A stretch of DNA of 10,185 nt from Deltaproteobacteria bacterium (GTDB lineage Bacteria; Desulfobacterota; Binatia; UBA9968): positions 1 to 10,185 of the forward strand of contig VBKX01000191.1 of assembly GCA_005879435.1 (NCBI GenBank), given 5' to 3'. The notes beneath the pieces are model-generated. The model did not search any database and was not told the DNA's origin. It worked only from the letters and a program-made list of their open reading frames with translations. This document shows positions 1-6,723 of the stretch, one piece after another. Numbering within the stretch: the first letter of the stretch is position 1; each line of letters begins with the position of its first letter. The position numbers and the translations under genes are program-made.

Positions 1-949
1 CCATGATCGTCCCTTCGACCAGGTGCGAAGTGCGAAAATCATTTTTTTCGAGAATCGCTTGGGCTTCTTTTGAAGCCATGAAGCCGACGAAGAGCTTTGA
101 CAAGTTTGGGTGCGCGGTATTCTTCGGCACGGCGAGTTGAAAATACGACGGCAGCACCGGCGTCGAGCCCATGACGGCGACCAGCGGCGCGCCTTTGGCT
201 TGCCACTGCCACATCTGTTCAGTGGCGCCGCCCATGTTGGCCGCGATCGGAAATTCGCCGCTGACCACGCGCTCCTCTTCGCTGTAACGCAACCGCCCGC
301 TGCTCAGCGCCACCAGCTTCCGGGTAAAATTCTTGACCTTGTCTTCGCTCCAGATCATCGACAGCTCGACCAGCCACGAAACGTACGGCGGGATCGCCAT
401 CTTGCCGGCCCACGCCGGACTCAATTTCGGATCGACCAAATCTTCGTAGGTCTTCGGTGCTCTATCCTTTGGAATGATTTTCGAATTGTAAATAATCCCG
501 CGCAGCGAAGTGAAAATCAGCAGTCCTTCGCCTGGGAAAATTTCCATCTCTTTGGTAATCCACGGAAAGATTCCCGAGTAATTTACCTTCTCGAGCGCTT
601 TCTCTTTGTGCAACAGCGATAGATGCGACTGCGAGCCGTGGTACAGATCGCTCGATGCTTTGGCGCCGCTCTTAAGCTCGGTGATCACCCGCGCCGCCAT
701 GGCGTTCATCTCCGGCCCCGCACTGAAGCGAATCTTCGAGTTGAGTCCGAATTTCTTATTGAACGCGGACTCCAACAGCGACAAAGTCTTTTGCCCGCCG
801 AAAGTTTGCGCTCCGGCAATAAAAGTAAACTCCGGCTCTTTCTTCGCCCCGGCAATCAATGAGTCCAAGGTGTCCGCTGCGGTTCCGTGCCGAATTGAGA
901 CCAAAGCGAAAAAAATGGACCAGACCAGGATTCGCTTACGGCCCTTCAT
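1..949 (-). CDS. Extracellular solute-binding protein, family 1 (iron/polyamine-like), 3' end outside window
   Basis: The reading frame is open from an ATG at 949 to the left edge (316 codons), so the C terminus is missing. A ribosome binding site GGAGGG (954-959, minus strand) sits four bases before the ATG and fixes the start. The N terminus is a signal peptide: basic MKGRKR, a hydrophobic stretch at about residues 7-18, and probable cleavage after TAA near residue 25. The mature part has the pattern of type 2 periplasmic binding proteins of the FbpA/AfuA kind: the YED-LVDPKLSPAWAGKMAI stretch at about 168-186 and the VPKNTAHPNLSKLFVGF stretch at about 274-290, followed by a conserved EAQAIL. 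It is not related to the NMT1-like proteins elsewhere in the window. The ligand cannot be read from sequence; iron, polyamines, phosphonates and small organic acids are all known for this fold. The Rieske oxygenase gene lies 105 bases upstream on the same strand. Confident in the family, not in the substrate. Confidence 0.85.
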   Translation of the reverse strand, partial: MKGRKRILVWSIFFALVSIRHGTAADTLDSLIAGAKKEPEFTFIAGAQTFGGQKTLSLLESAFNKKFGLNSKIRFSAGPEMNAMAARVITELKSGAKASSDLYHGSQSHLSLLHKEKALEKVNYSGIFPWITKEMEIFPGEGLLIFTSLRGIIYNSKIIPKDRAPKTYEDLVDPKLSPAWAGKMAIPPYVSWLVELSMIWSEDKVKNFTRKLVALSSGRLRYSEEERVVSGEFPIAANMGGATEQMWQWQAKGAPLVAVMGSTPVLPSYFQLAVPKNTAHPNLSKLFVGFMASKEAQAILEKNDFRTSHLVEGTIM

Positions 950-953
950 TCAG

Positions 954-959
954 CCCTCC
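954..959 (-). promoter_or_regulatory. Strong ribosome binding site of the family-1 binding protein
   Basis: GGAGGG on the minus strand, four bases before the ATG at 949. It decides the start codon and separates the coding region from the repeat array just upstream. Confidence 0.7.
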
Positions 960-972
960 GCTCCGTCTCGAC

Positions 973-1048
973 TTTGAACATTTGAACCCTTGAACTTTTG
1001 AACGTCTTTGACGTGTTGAACGATTGGAACAATTGGAACGTCTGGAAC
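973..1048. repeat. Degenerate TTGAAC array with 8-9 bp period
   Basis: On the plus strand, copies of TTGAAC or TTGGAAC begin at 974, 982, 990, 998, 1016, 1024 and 1033, with degenerate copies near 1008 (TTGAC) and 1042 (CTGGAAC). The step is 8 or 9 bases throughout. On the minus strand these read GTTCAA or GTTCCAA. The array fills nearly all of the gap between the Rieske stop codon (1055) and the ribosome binding site of the downstream gene (954-959), so a read-through transcript would carry it in the leader of the downstream gene. Function is unknown. The period is too short and the units too uneven for CRISPR; it resembles a slipped-strand microsatellite or a short-tandem operator array. 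Confidence 0.75.
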
Positions 1049-1054
1049 AATCTT

Positions 1055-2203
1055 TTAGTCAAGCAAATCCTCATGCGGCTGCAATCGGATGATCCGATTT
1101 TTTTCCGGGTCGCGGATGACTCCGATCGGATCGCCTCCCCGCTTCACCGCCTCGATGGATTCTTTGTATAAGCGCCGCAAGAGAATCACCCCGCGGTCCG
1201 TATAGACTAAGTGTTCCGTCGTCCGGTCGTAGATCGGCCCCTGGCTTTCTTGCGCCACCCGATCTTGATCTCCTCTGGCAAACCAACCGATGGATTCATC
1301 CCATCTATAGACGCCGAACTGAGTCTCGCAAAGCCCCGCCGCCGAATCGTCTTTCATGATGTTGGCAACCGGCTTGCCATCGACGACAGCGCCGAACTCG
1401 ACGGTAAAATGCATCGAGTGCGTGTCGTCGATCGGCACCCGCCAGCGCATGACCTCGCCGGCGCTGCTCGCCCTATGTTCGGTCGGATGACCTTCCTCGA
1501 CATTGCCGGTCTTATTCATCGTCGGCATGACAAAAAAGTTACAGTGCGCCCATTTTTTACCGGCGACACGCCGTGTATAGGTGTTGAGAATTCCGTATTC
1601 GAATTGTTGCGGATCGATCTCGCCGTCGTCCCAGTCCGGGGTCTTCGCCGTGCGATGCAGCCACTTCAAATGATTCTGGTCGACGGAATTCTCGATCATT
1701 TGAAAAAAATTGCAATTAACCGTCCGCGCCCGGCGCGCCCGCACGCCGTCCTCTTTGACCAGCACATCATACCTCGGCAAGAGCGGCGCGGGCTCGGGCC
1801 CCATATAAACGAAAACCACTCCACCCAATTCTTGCGCTTTGTAAGCCGGCTGGCGAATGCGCTCTTTGAAAGTGCTCGCCGGCGGCTCGCCAGGAGTTTC
1901 CAAAACCTTGCCTTCGACGTCGTAAAGCCAGCCGTGATAACAGCAGCGCAGTCCGCCGTTTTCGATATGGCCGAACTCCAACGACGTGCCGCGATGCATG
2001 CAGCGCAAAGTCAACACTCCAACCCTGCCTCGATCATCACGAAACATAACCACGTCTTCACCGAGGATGCGTCTCCGCTTAGGTTTGTCTTGAAGCTCCG
2101 CCGCCAAGCCGATCGGCTGCCAATAGCGCCGCAGCATCTCGCCCGCGGGCGTGCCCGGTCCCACTCGAGTAAGCATTTCGTTCTCTTCTTTACTCAACGC
2201 CAT
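1055..2203 (-). CDS. Rieske [2Fe-2S] non-heme iron oxygenase, phthalate 4,5-dioxygenase-like alpha subunit
   Basis: Predicted cytoplasmic terminal oxygenase that uses electrons from a separate reductase to activate O2 for hydroxylation or O-/N-demethylation. The 382-residue protein starts with the family's MLTRVGPGTPAGEMLRRYWQP pattern (10-30, quoted in part). The Rieske centre is C68-M-H70 and C87-C88-Y-H90, matching C-x-H...C-x2-H with 16 residues between. The mononuclear iron site is E171-x3-D175-x2-H178-x4-H183, with a probable third ligand at D314 just before the conserved ESQGPIYDRTTEHL block (319-332). All ligands are present, so the enzyme should be active. It is somewhat shorter than the roughly 420-450 residues usual for phthalate dioxygenases. 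The ATG at 2203 is preceded by GGAGAGGG about eight bases upstream. No reductase gene is visible. Substrate is unknown; related enzymes act on phthalates, vanillate-like ethers and chlorobenzoates. C88, beside the cluster ligand C87, is an unusual extra cysteine. Confidence 0.93.
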   Translation of the reverse strand: MALSKEENEMLTRVGPGTPAGEMLRRYWQPIGLAAELQDKPKRRRILGEDVVMFRDDRGRVGVLTLRCMHRGTSLEFGHIENGGLRCCYHGWLYDVEGKVLETPGEPPASTFKERIRQPAYKAQELGGVVFVYMGPEPAPLLPRYDVLVKEDGVRARRARTVNCNFFQMIENSVDQNHLKWLHRTAKTPDWDDGEIDPQQFEYGILNTYTRRVAGKKWAHCNFFVMPTMNKTGNVEEGHPTEHRASSAGEVMRWRVPIDDTHSMHFTVEFGAVVDGKPVANIMKDDSAAGLCETQFGVYRWDESIGWFARGDQDRVAQESQGPIYDRTTEHLVYTDRGVILLRRLYKESIEAVKRGGDPIGVIRDPEKNRIIRLQPHEDLLD

Positions 2204-2273
2204 GACTGTTTCCCTCTCCGAATCAAAAAGCTACCGGATTGGCGCAGATTTCGACCGCGCCACACTCGTCAGA

Positions 2274-2301
2274 AATATCCGACATGCTCTTGATGTGTCA
2301 A
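2274..2301 (-). promoter_or_regulatory. Candidate sigma-70 promoter of the Rieske oxygenase gene
   Basis: On the minus strand a perfect -35 box TTGACA (2296-2301) is followed, after 16 bases, by GATATT (2274-2279), a 4-of-6 match to the -10 consensus. Transcription would begin near 2267, giving a leader of about 65 bases before the ATG at 2203. It is located in the only long gap of the cluster. The match was found by eye, and the host sigma factor preferences are unknown. Confidence 0.4.
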
Positions 2302-2409
2302 GGCGAGGTGCGGCTACTAACGACATCATTAGATTTCACTCGAATATGGATGTATCAGACGGATTTGGACACCTTTGGCGTCGCTAAATTTTGGCGACCG
2401 TGTGGCAAT

Positions 2410-2491
2410 GTCATCCTGAGGCGATAGCCGAAGGATCTCGTCTTTTGTAGCCCATCAACCGGTCGAGATTCTTCACTTCGTTCAGAATGAC
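2410..2491. repeat. REP-like imperfect palindrome, family A copy 1
   Basis: The left arm (2410-2440, GTCATCCTGAGGCGATAGCC then GAAGGATCTCG) and the right arm (2464-2491) are imperfect inverted copies: the reverse complement of the right arm begins GTCATTCTGAACGAAG and ends GAATCTCG. The left arm contains a small hairpin GGC-GATA-GCC. A near-identical left arm recurs at 7762-7792. Such GTCATTCTGA...GAATCTC palindromes are widespread dispersed intergenic elements in environmental bacterial genomes. No transposase of the REP-associated (RAYT) kind is in the window. Confidence 0.8.
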
Positions 2492-2574
2492 ACTGATTGT
2501 GACTTTTTGGTTGCGGCACAGTCTTGTGCTAGGAAAGAGGAATTAACCTCTAGCAGATGGATATCCGCCGCCAA

Positions 2575-3555
2575 TCAGTTGATCTTGTAGCCAAGCTCCT
2601 TGGCGACTTCCTTGGCGATGCGGTCGTCGGCGACTTCTTCAAAGCTCACTTTGCGGTCGGTGAATTGGCCGGCCAACTGGAGTGATTTCATAATCTGATC
2701 GATGCCGTCACGAGTCGGCACGCCGCTGCCGCTGACGGTCTTGCCATAAACCGCGTAGGTGTTTTCCGCAGCGTCGCGGTCGACTTTTAGAAAATTGGAG
2801 ATCAACGCCACGGTTCTTTCCTTGGACTTGAGCATCTCTTGCTTGGCCACCTGCATGGCACGAATCACCTTCTTTAACTCATCGGCGCGATTACGCATCG
2901 TCGAAACCATTACCGTGAGGCCACCGAAAGGCATCCGTGCGTAGGTCCCAACGTTGAGTACTTCGCGAAAACCCTTTTTCTTCGCGTAAAAGTCGTAAGG
3001 CGGGCTCAAAAGAGCCGCATCGATAACTCCGCTTTCGAGCGCCGCTATGGTTTGCGCCGCGGTGATCGAAATGTAAAGAAAGTTTTTCGGATTCTCGCCC
3101 ATCGACTCCAGCGCGATCTGCAGTGCCACATGGGAAGTGCCGCCCAAACCGGTCAGTCCAATTTTCTTGTTTCGAAGACCCCGGACGTTCGTAATATCCG
3201 GCCGCGTGAGTAGCAAATAAATAATCTCGTCGCTGGCGAACCAAACCGCGCGCGATTGAAGACCTCTCAACGTCGCGCTCACCGACGCGGGGCCGACTCC
3301 GGCGAAATAACCGATCTCGCCGCTCGCTAGCGCCGCGTTGGCGACCTGTGAGCGAGCCTGAATAATCTCCGCTTGCAGGTCGTTGTCTTCGAAGGTCTTC
3401 CATCGATAAGCGGCGAATAGCGGCAACACAGCAATCGACTCCGTCGGATAGGTAATGCGAATCTTTTTCAGCCGCTCCTGGGCGGCCGAGAAGGTCACGA
3501 GAGCGAGTGTTTCGATCACGGCAACGAAGATCAGAATTATCCACTTGGTCGGCAT
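2575..3555 (-). CDS. ABC-type substrate-binding protein, NMT1/THI5-like (SBP1)
   Basis: Predicted periplasmic ligand-binding protein, 326 residues. I chose the ATG at 3555 (MPTKWIIL) because it begins a textbook signal peptide with cleavage after S23-A24-A25. AGGATGG eight bases upstream could serve as ribosome binding site. A TTG at 3594 or an ATG at 3567 would add a hydrophilic extension. The mature protein opens with a beta strand and ligand loop (KIRITYPTESIAVLPLFAA, 31-49), then WKTFEDNDLQAEII (52-65), the GVGPASVSATLRG block (86-98), VWFAS (104-108), KKIGLTGLGGTSHVAL (130-145), the SPP hinge (184-186), MPFGGLT (208-214) and SGSGVPTRDG (275-284). It ends EVAKELGYKIN. This layout fits the NMT1 superfamily, whose members bind thiamine pyrimidines, nitrate, sulfonates or aromatic acids. 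It aligns to SBP2 without a single gap, at about 55% identity by my hand count. No permease or ATPase is nearby. Confidence 0.9.
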   Translation of the reverse strand: MPTKWIILIFVAVIETLALVTFSAAQERLKKIRITYPTESIAVLPLFAAYRWKTFEDNDLQAEIIQARSQVANAALASGEIGYFAGVGPASVSATLRGLQSRAVWFASDEIIYLLLTRPDITNVRGLRNKKIGLTGLGGTSHVALQIALESMGENPKNFLYISITAAQTIAALESGVIDAALLSPPYDFYAKKKGFREVLNVGTYARMPFGGLTVMVSTMRNRADELKKVIRAMQVAKQEMLKSKERTVALISNFLKVDRDAAENTYAVYGKTVSGSGVPTRDGIDQIMKSLQLAGQFTDRKVSFEEVADDRIAKEVAKELGYKIN

Positions 3556-3601
3556 GAAATAGTCCATCCTCTCTCGTGTAGCAAAAATTCGCAATTCGTT
3601 C

Positions 3602-3688
3602 CGTCATTCCGGCCAAACCGGCGACAGCTAGCGCGAGCCGGAATCCAGGAGGTGGGGAGTCTGGATTCCCGCTGCCGCGGGAATGACG
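3602..3688. repeat. Double-hairpin palindrome, family B (CGTCATTCC...GGAATGACG)
   Basis: Perfect outer arms CGTCATTCC (3602-3610) and GGAATGACG (3680-3688) enclose perfect inner arms GGAATCCAG (3640-3648) and CTGGATTCC (3661-3669). The right half is itself an 8 bp hairpin, ATTCCCGC/GCGGGAAT (3665-3672 and 3677-3684) with a four-base loop. It lies in the 177-base gap between SBP2 and SBP1, where it could slow transcription or stabilise mRNA ends. Elements of this CGTCATTCCCGC type are known as dispersed repeats in many proteobacteria-like genomes. Confidence 0.8.
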
Positions 3689-3732
3689 TTAGAGACGTTC
3701 CGACGTTTTCATCCAACTTCGAAGACAGCCGA

Positions 3733-4713
3733 CTACTCAACTTTATAGCCCAGCTCCTTCGCCACTTCCCTGGCGATCCGCGCGTCGGCAACGTCCTCAA
3801 AGGCGATTTTCCTGCCGCCGAACTGGCCTAATAACTGCAGCGACTTGACGATCTGCTCGACTCCCGCGCGGCTCGGGACACCGTTTCCGCTGACCGTTTT
3901 TTGATAATCTATAAATGTATCTTGCGCGGTTTCTCGGTTGACTTTAAAAACCCGGATGATCACGTCGACGCTCTTCTCTTTGGATTGAAGCATACTTCTC
4001 TTGGCGATCTGCATGGCGCGGATGAGGCGGCGCGTTTCGGCAGACCGATTTTGAATCGTCGAAGTCATCGTTGTCAGGCCGCCGAGCGGCATCTTGACTT
4101 GCGCTCCGACATCCAAAACCTCCCGAAAACCTTTTCGTTTGGCATAGTACAACAGCGGCGGATTGAGCAGCGCGGCCTCGACGTTTCCACTATCCAGCGC
4201 GCTCATTATATTTGGATTTCCTACGCCGAGAATAACGAAGTCTTTCGGGTTTTCGCCGGCTGCTTCCAGGCCGATCCGCAACGACACCTCAGTCGTATCG
4301 CCCAAGCCGCCCACGGCGAGACGCTTCGAGCGTAGTTCGCGTAGAGTCTTGAACTCGGGCCGCGCCAAGAGCGAGTAAATCAGCTGATCGGAAGCAAACC
4401 AAACCGCCCTGGAAGACATCCCGCGCAGAGTGGCAGCGACCGAATTGGGTCCGACGCCGGCGAAATAATGAATTTCTCCGGCGATCATCGCGGCGTTGGC
4501 CACCTGCGGCCGCATTTGAATGATCTCGACGTCTAGCCCGTTGTCTTCGAATACTTTCCACTGCTGCGCGGCAAACAAATGAAGGCAACATATGGACGCA
4601 CTAGGAATCGCGATTCTGACCTTGGTTTTTCCTTCCTGCGCGTACACCCGCGCCCAATGGCCTAGCAGCGCCACTGCGATTGCAAGAATCTGGATCCGCT
4701 TTCGATTTTTCAT
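3733..4713 (-). CDS. ABC-type substrate-binding protein, NMT1/THI5-like (SBP2)
   Basis: Predicted exported binding protein of 326 residues, the same length as SBP1 and collinear with it. The ATG at 4713 is preferred because MKNRKRIQILAIAVALLG starts a clear signal peptide ending near VYA-Q (residues 23-26). However, its ribosome binding site is weak, and an in-frame ATG at 4800 has a better one (GGGGG at 4811-4815) and would add 29 residues rich in R and K. Landmarks are KVRIAIPSAS (31-40), WKVFEDNGLDVEII (52-65), GVGPNSVAATLRG (86-98), VWFAS (104-108), LLNPP (182-186), MPLGGLTTMTST (208-219) and SGNGVPSRAG (275-284), with a C-terminal tail EVAKELGYKVE. Adjacent cysteines C42-C43 lie in the loop expected to contact ligand, where SBP1 has AV and SBP3 has SS. 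The MBL-fold gene lies 135 bases upstream. The family assignment is firm; the ligand is unknown. Confidence 0.9.
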   Translation of the reverse strand: MKNRKRIQILAIAVALLGHWARVYAQEGKTKVRIAIPSASICCLHLFAAQQWKVFEDNGLDVEIIQMRPQVANAAMIAGEIHYFAGVGPNSVAATLRGMSSRAVWFASDQLIYSLLARPEFKTLRELRSKRLAVGGLGDTTEVSLRIGLEAAGENPKDFVILGVGNPNIMSALDSGNVEAALLNPPLLYYAKRKGFREVLDVGAQVKMPLGGLTTMTSTIQNRSAETRRLIRAMQIAKRSMLQSKEKSVDVIIRVFKVNRETAQDTFIDYQKTVSGNGVPSRAGVEQIVKSLQLLGQFGGRKIAFEDVADARIAREVAKELGYKVE

Positions 4714-4801
4714 TCTTCGTCGTTGCTCAGAACATGCTTTGGATTTTAGATTAGGAAACAAACTCAGCTGCCAAAATGCGCGCCAAAATCTGTTATTCAT
4801 G

Positions 4802-4837
4802 TTTTCGATTCCCCCATCTGAAATCGGCAATCGAAAA
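4802..4837. repeat. Small inverted repeat behind the MBL gene
   Basis: TTTTCGATT (4802-4810) and AATCGAAAA (4829-4837) form a 9 bp perfect stem with an 18-base loop, just after the MBL-fold stop codon on the minus strand. The AT-rich stem has no following U-run, so it is a weak terminator candidate. It also overlaps the possible alternative ribosome binding site of SBP2, which it could mask if folded. Confidence 0.35.
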
Positions 4838-4848
4838 TCCAAAAATAT

Positions 4849-5685
4849 TTAGCTAGGTTTGTGGATGCCGGCGCTGGTTAGGTAGTCGTACAGATTGGCG
4901 ACGTTCAGGCGCATCACGTGCGGCGCCATCCCATCCTGGCCGACGTCCATTGGATATCTCCCCGTCATTGCCGTAAGCTTGGCCACGCACTCGTCTTTGT
5001 TCATCCCACGCTCGACGCCGCCCCGCACGTATTGGAGCCATTCGCTGATGAAAGAGCCCTGCTCGTCCAAGTAACGCTTATCGCAGACCGGCCCGTGGCC
5101 GGGAACGAACGTATCCTCGCGCAACGCGCGCAGTGACGCGAGCGCTTTCAGCCAATGATCCGGGTTGGCCTCTTGGAGCCATGTCTGCACCTTGCAGAAA
5201 ATATTGTCGCTGGTGAAAACGACTCCCTCTTCTACGACAATCACTGCGGCTTGGTACGGCGTGTGACCGGGCATATGGATCATATGAAACGTGTGATTGC
5301 CCACGTGCAAGGTCATCTCGCTCTGAAACGTGATCACCGGCGCGTTGGCTTTATAGTTCTCCAGAAACTTTGACTCGTCAGGTCCGAAGGAAGCCACGCG
5401 CGCGACATGCGCGGTTAAATCAGTCGCGAGGATGCGCGAGCGCACGCCTTCGTGCGCGACCACCGGTACGTCGAAGAAAGCATTGCCCGTCCAATGATCG
5501 CCGTGAGGCTCGGTGTTGATATAACGGAGGCAACCGAGCCGCTCGATCTCCCCTTTCAACCGCACAGCGTCGCTCGGCTTATGCGGCGTGTCGATCAACA
5601 CCAGCCCATCCGAAGTCGTGACGACCCCGTGATTGGCGCCCTTCAACCCGGTCTCAATGAATATGTTGGCTGTCAGCTGTTCCAT
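4849..5685 (-). CDS. MBL-fold metallo-hydrolase with E-x-H-x-D-H motif
   Basis: A 278-residue protein without a signal peptide, so probably cytoplasmic. It has the alpha-beta/beta-alpha metallo-beta-lactamase fold: the N-terminal NHGVVTTSDGLVLIDTP strand region (18-34), then the metal motif E59-P-H61-G-D63-H64. Further ligands are H141 in PGHTPYQ, D160 in TSDN and H197 in VPGHGP. The canonical motif is H-x-H-x-D-H, so the first histidine is replaced by glutamate while every other ligand is kept. The C-terminal helical part (about 205-278) ends in LYDYLTSAGIHKPS. The ATG at 5685 follows AAGAGG with six bases between. The family includes lactonases, glyoxalase II-like thioesterases, arylsulfatases and cyclases; the substrate cannot be read here. 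The gene starts only 20 bases after the SBP3 stop codon, which implies co-transcription and links the hydrolase to whatever SBP3 binds. Confidence 0.9.
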   Translation of the reverse strand: MEQLTANIFIETGLKGANHGVVTTSDGLVLIDTPHKPSDAVRLKGEIERLGCLRYINTEPHGDHWTGNAFFDVPVVAHEGVRSRILATDLTAHVARVASFGPDESKFLENYKANAPVITFQSEMTLHVGNHTFHMIHMPGHTPYQAAVIVVEEGVVFTSDNIFCKVQTWLQEANPDHWLKALASLRALREDTFVPGHGPVCDKRYLDEQGSFISEWLQYVRGGVERGMNKDECVAKLTAMTGRYPMDVGQDGMAPHVMRLNVANLYDYLTSAGIHKPS

Positions 5686-5705
5686 GACATACCTCTTATC
5701 GTTCC

Positions 5706-6668
5706 CTATTCCTTATGTCCGAGCTCGCGCGCCACTTGCAGCGCGAAGCGCGGCTCGGCGATTTCTTCGAACGCAACTTTGCGGTCGGCGAAGCGGCCTT
5801 GCGATTGGATGCCTTTGACGATGTTCTCCATCCCTGGCCGGGTCGGCACGCCGCTGCCGGCCCAGGCGAAAGCCATCAGGTCAAAAGTCTTAACTGCTAT
5901 TTCAGGCTCCATGTTCATGGTCTTGACGATGAATCCAACGGATCGTTCCCTCGAGCCGATCAGCGATTCTTTCGCCTGCTGGAGCGCCTTGATGACGCGC
6001 CGGACCTGATCAGGTTTGCCATCGAGCGTCTTCGTCAACGTGGTCAGTCCTCCCACCGGCATCTCCACCGCTGCGCCGATGTCGAGGATTTTGTTGAACC
6101 CTTTTTTGAGTAACACGAACGACACCGGCGGGTCGACGATCATGGCATCGACGGATTTCGACTCCATCGCGCGCTGATGTTGCTGCGGCCCCAGCGCGAC
6201 TACGACGAAATCCTTTGGATTAGCGCCAGTTTTCTCTAGGGCCATAGTAAAAGCGGTATGGGTGGTCGCGCCCAGTCCACTCACGCCGATCCGTTTGCCG
6301 CGCAGGTCTTGAAGCGTCTTCAACTCGGGCTGCGCGATGACGTCGTAGATCATCCGGTTGGCGACGATCCACACCGCGCGCGACGGACTCCCCGCCAGGG
6401 TCGCGCTCACCGAACCCGGCCCCACGCCGGCGACATACTGCAACTCCCCAGAATTGAGCGCCACCGCTGAGAGCTGCGAGGTGAGCAACACAACCTCCGC
6501 CTGGACGCCGTTTCGCGAGAAAAATCCCAGCTCCCGCGCGGCCACCAACGGCAAGCTGCTCAGCGACAGGCCGATGTAGCCGATGCGAACTTTGTCTTGC
6601 GCGAATAAACTGCCGCCGTAGCATAGCGCGCAAATCAATCCACACAGGAGAATGAATCTAGTTCGCAC
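5706..6668 (-). CDS. ABC-type substrate-binding protein, NMT1/THI5-like, divergent paralogue (SBP3)
   Basis: A 320-residue exported binding protein. It starts with GTG at 6668, 55 bases after the SBP4 stop; the ribosome binding site is poor (ACGAG). The signal peptide MRTRFILLCGLICALCYGG ends at about LFA-Q (residues 21-24). The mature protein begins KVRIGYIGLSLSSLPLVAA (26-44) and keeps GVGPGSVSATLAG (81-93), KRIGVSGLGATTHTAF (125-140), VDPPVSF (178-184), MPVGGLTTLT (203-212) and GSGVPTRPGMENIVKG (271-286). It differs from SBP1, SBP2 and SBP4: VWFAS becomes VWIVA, the helix after the binding loop reads ARELGFFSRNG (44-54), and the tail is QVARELGHKE. This points to an older split and possibly another ligand. 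It is tightly followed by the MBL-fold gene (20 bases), so the two are probably one functional pair. Confidence 0.9.
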   Translation of the reverse strand: MRTRFILLCGLICALCYGGSLFAQDKVRIGYIGLSLSSLPLVAARELGFFSRNGVQAEVVLLTSQLSAVALNSGELQYVAGVGPGSVSATLAGSPSRAVWIVANRMIYDVIAQPELKTLQDLRGKRIGVSGLGATTHTAFTMALEKTGANPKDFVVVALGPQQHQRAMESKSVDAMIVDPPVSFVLLKKGFNKILDIGAAVEMPVGGLTTLTKTLDGKPDQVRRVIKALQQAKESLIGSRERSVGFIVKTMNMEPEIAVKTFDLMAFAWAGSGVPTRPGMENIVKGIQSQGRFADRKVAFEEIAEPRFALQVARELGHKE

Positions 6669-6723
6669 TATTGTGCTCGTAAATCACGCAAAGCCTGACA
6701 CCCGAAACCCAAAACCTTCAAGC

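Larger units (their letters stand above)
2204..2574. other. 371-base intergenic region between binding protein SBP1 and the Rieske gene
   Basis: This is the longest gap in the window. From right to left it holds two weak hairpins (AGAGG/CCTCT at 2536-2551 and GCACA/TGTGC at 2516-2529) without a clear U-tract, then the REP-like palindrome at 2410-2491, then an AT-richer segment with a promoter-like sequence at 2274-2301, then the Rieske ribosome binding site. The short plus-strand reading frames that cross it have no recognisable content. It looks like a transcription-unit boundary, so the Rieske gene may have its own promoter. Confidence 0.6.

Noticed and set aside
110..977. Several plus-strand frames opposite the family-1 binding protein
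   Set aside because: They are low-complexity, arginine-rich antisense frames. The minus strand holds a complete, well-started coding pattern through the same bases.
973..1048. CRISPR array
   Set aside because: The unit is 8-9 bases, units are degenerate, and there are no spacers of 25-40 bases or cas genes.
1211..2293. A 360-residue open frame on the plus strand, opposite the Rieske gene
   Set aside because: It mirrors a gene with all Rieske and iron ligands in place. Its protein is rich in R, H and P, has no recognisable domain, and has no convincing ribosome site. It is an antisense shadow caused by codon bias.
2516..2551. Rho-independent terminator after SBP1
   Set aside because: The two hairpins have only 5 bp stems and no following U-run, so I mention them only within the intergenic entry.
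3537..3800. An 87-residue minus-strand frame between SBP2 and SBP1
   Set aside because: Most of it is a translation of the family B palindrome (it reads FPRQRESR and SWIPA, typical of such repeats) and it overlaps both neighbours out of frame.
5452..6009. A 185-residue plus-strand frame spanning the MBL/SBP3 junction
   Set aside because: It runs antisense through two well-supported genes and the 20-base gap between them, with no domain pattern.
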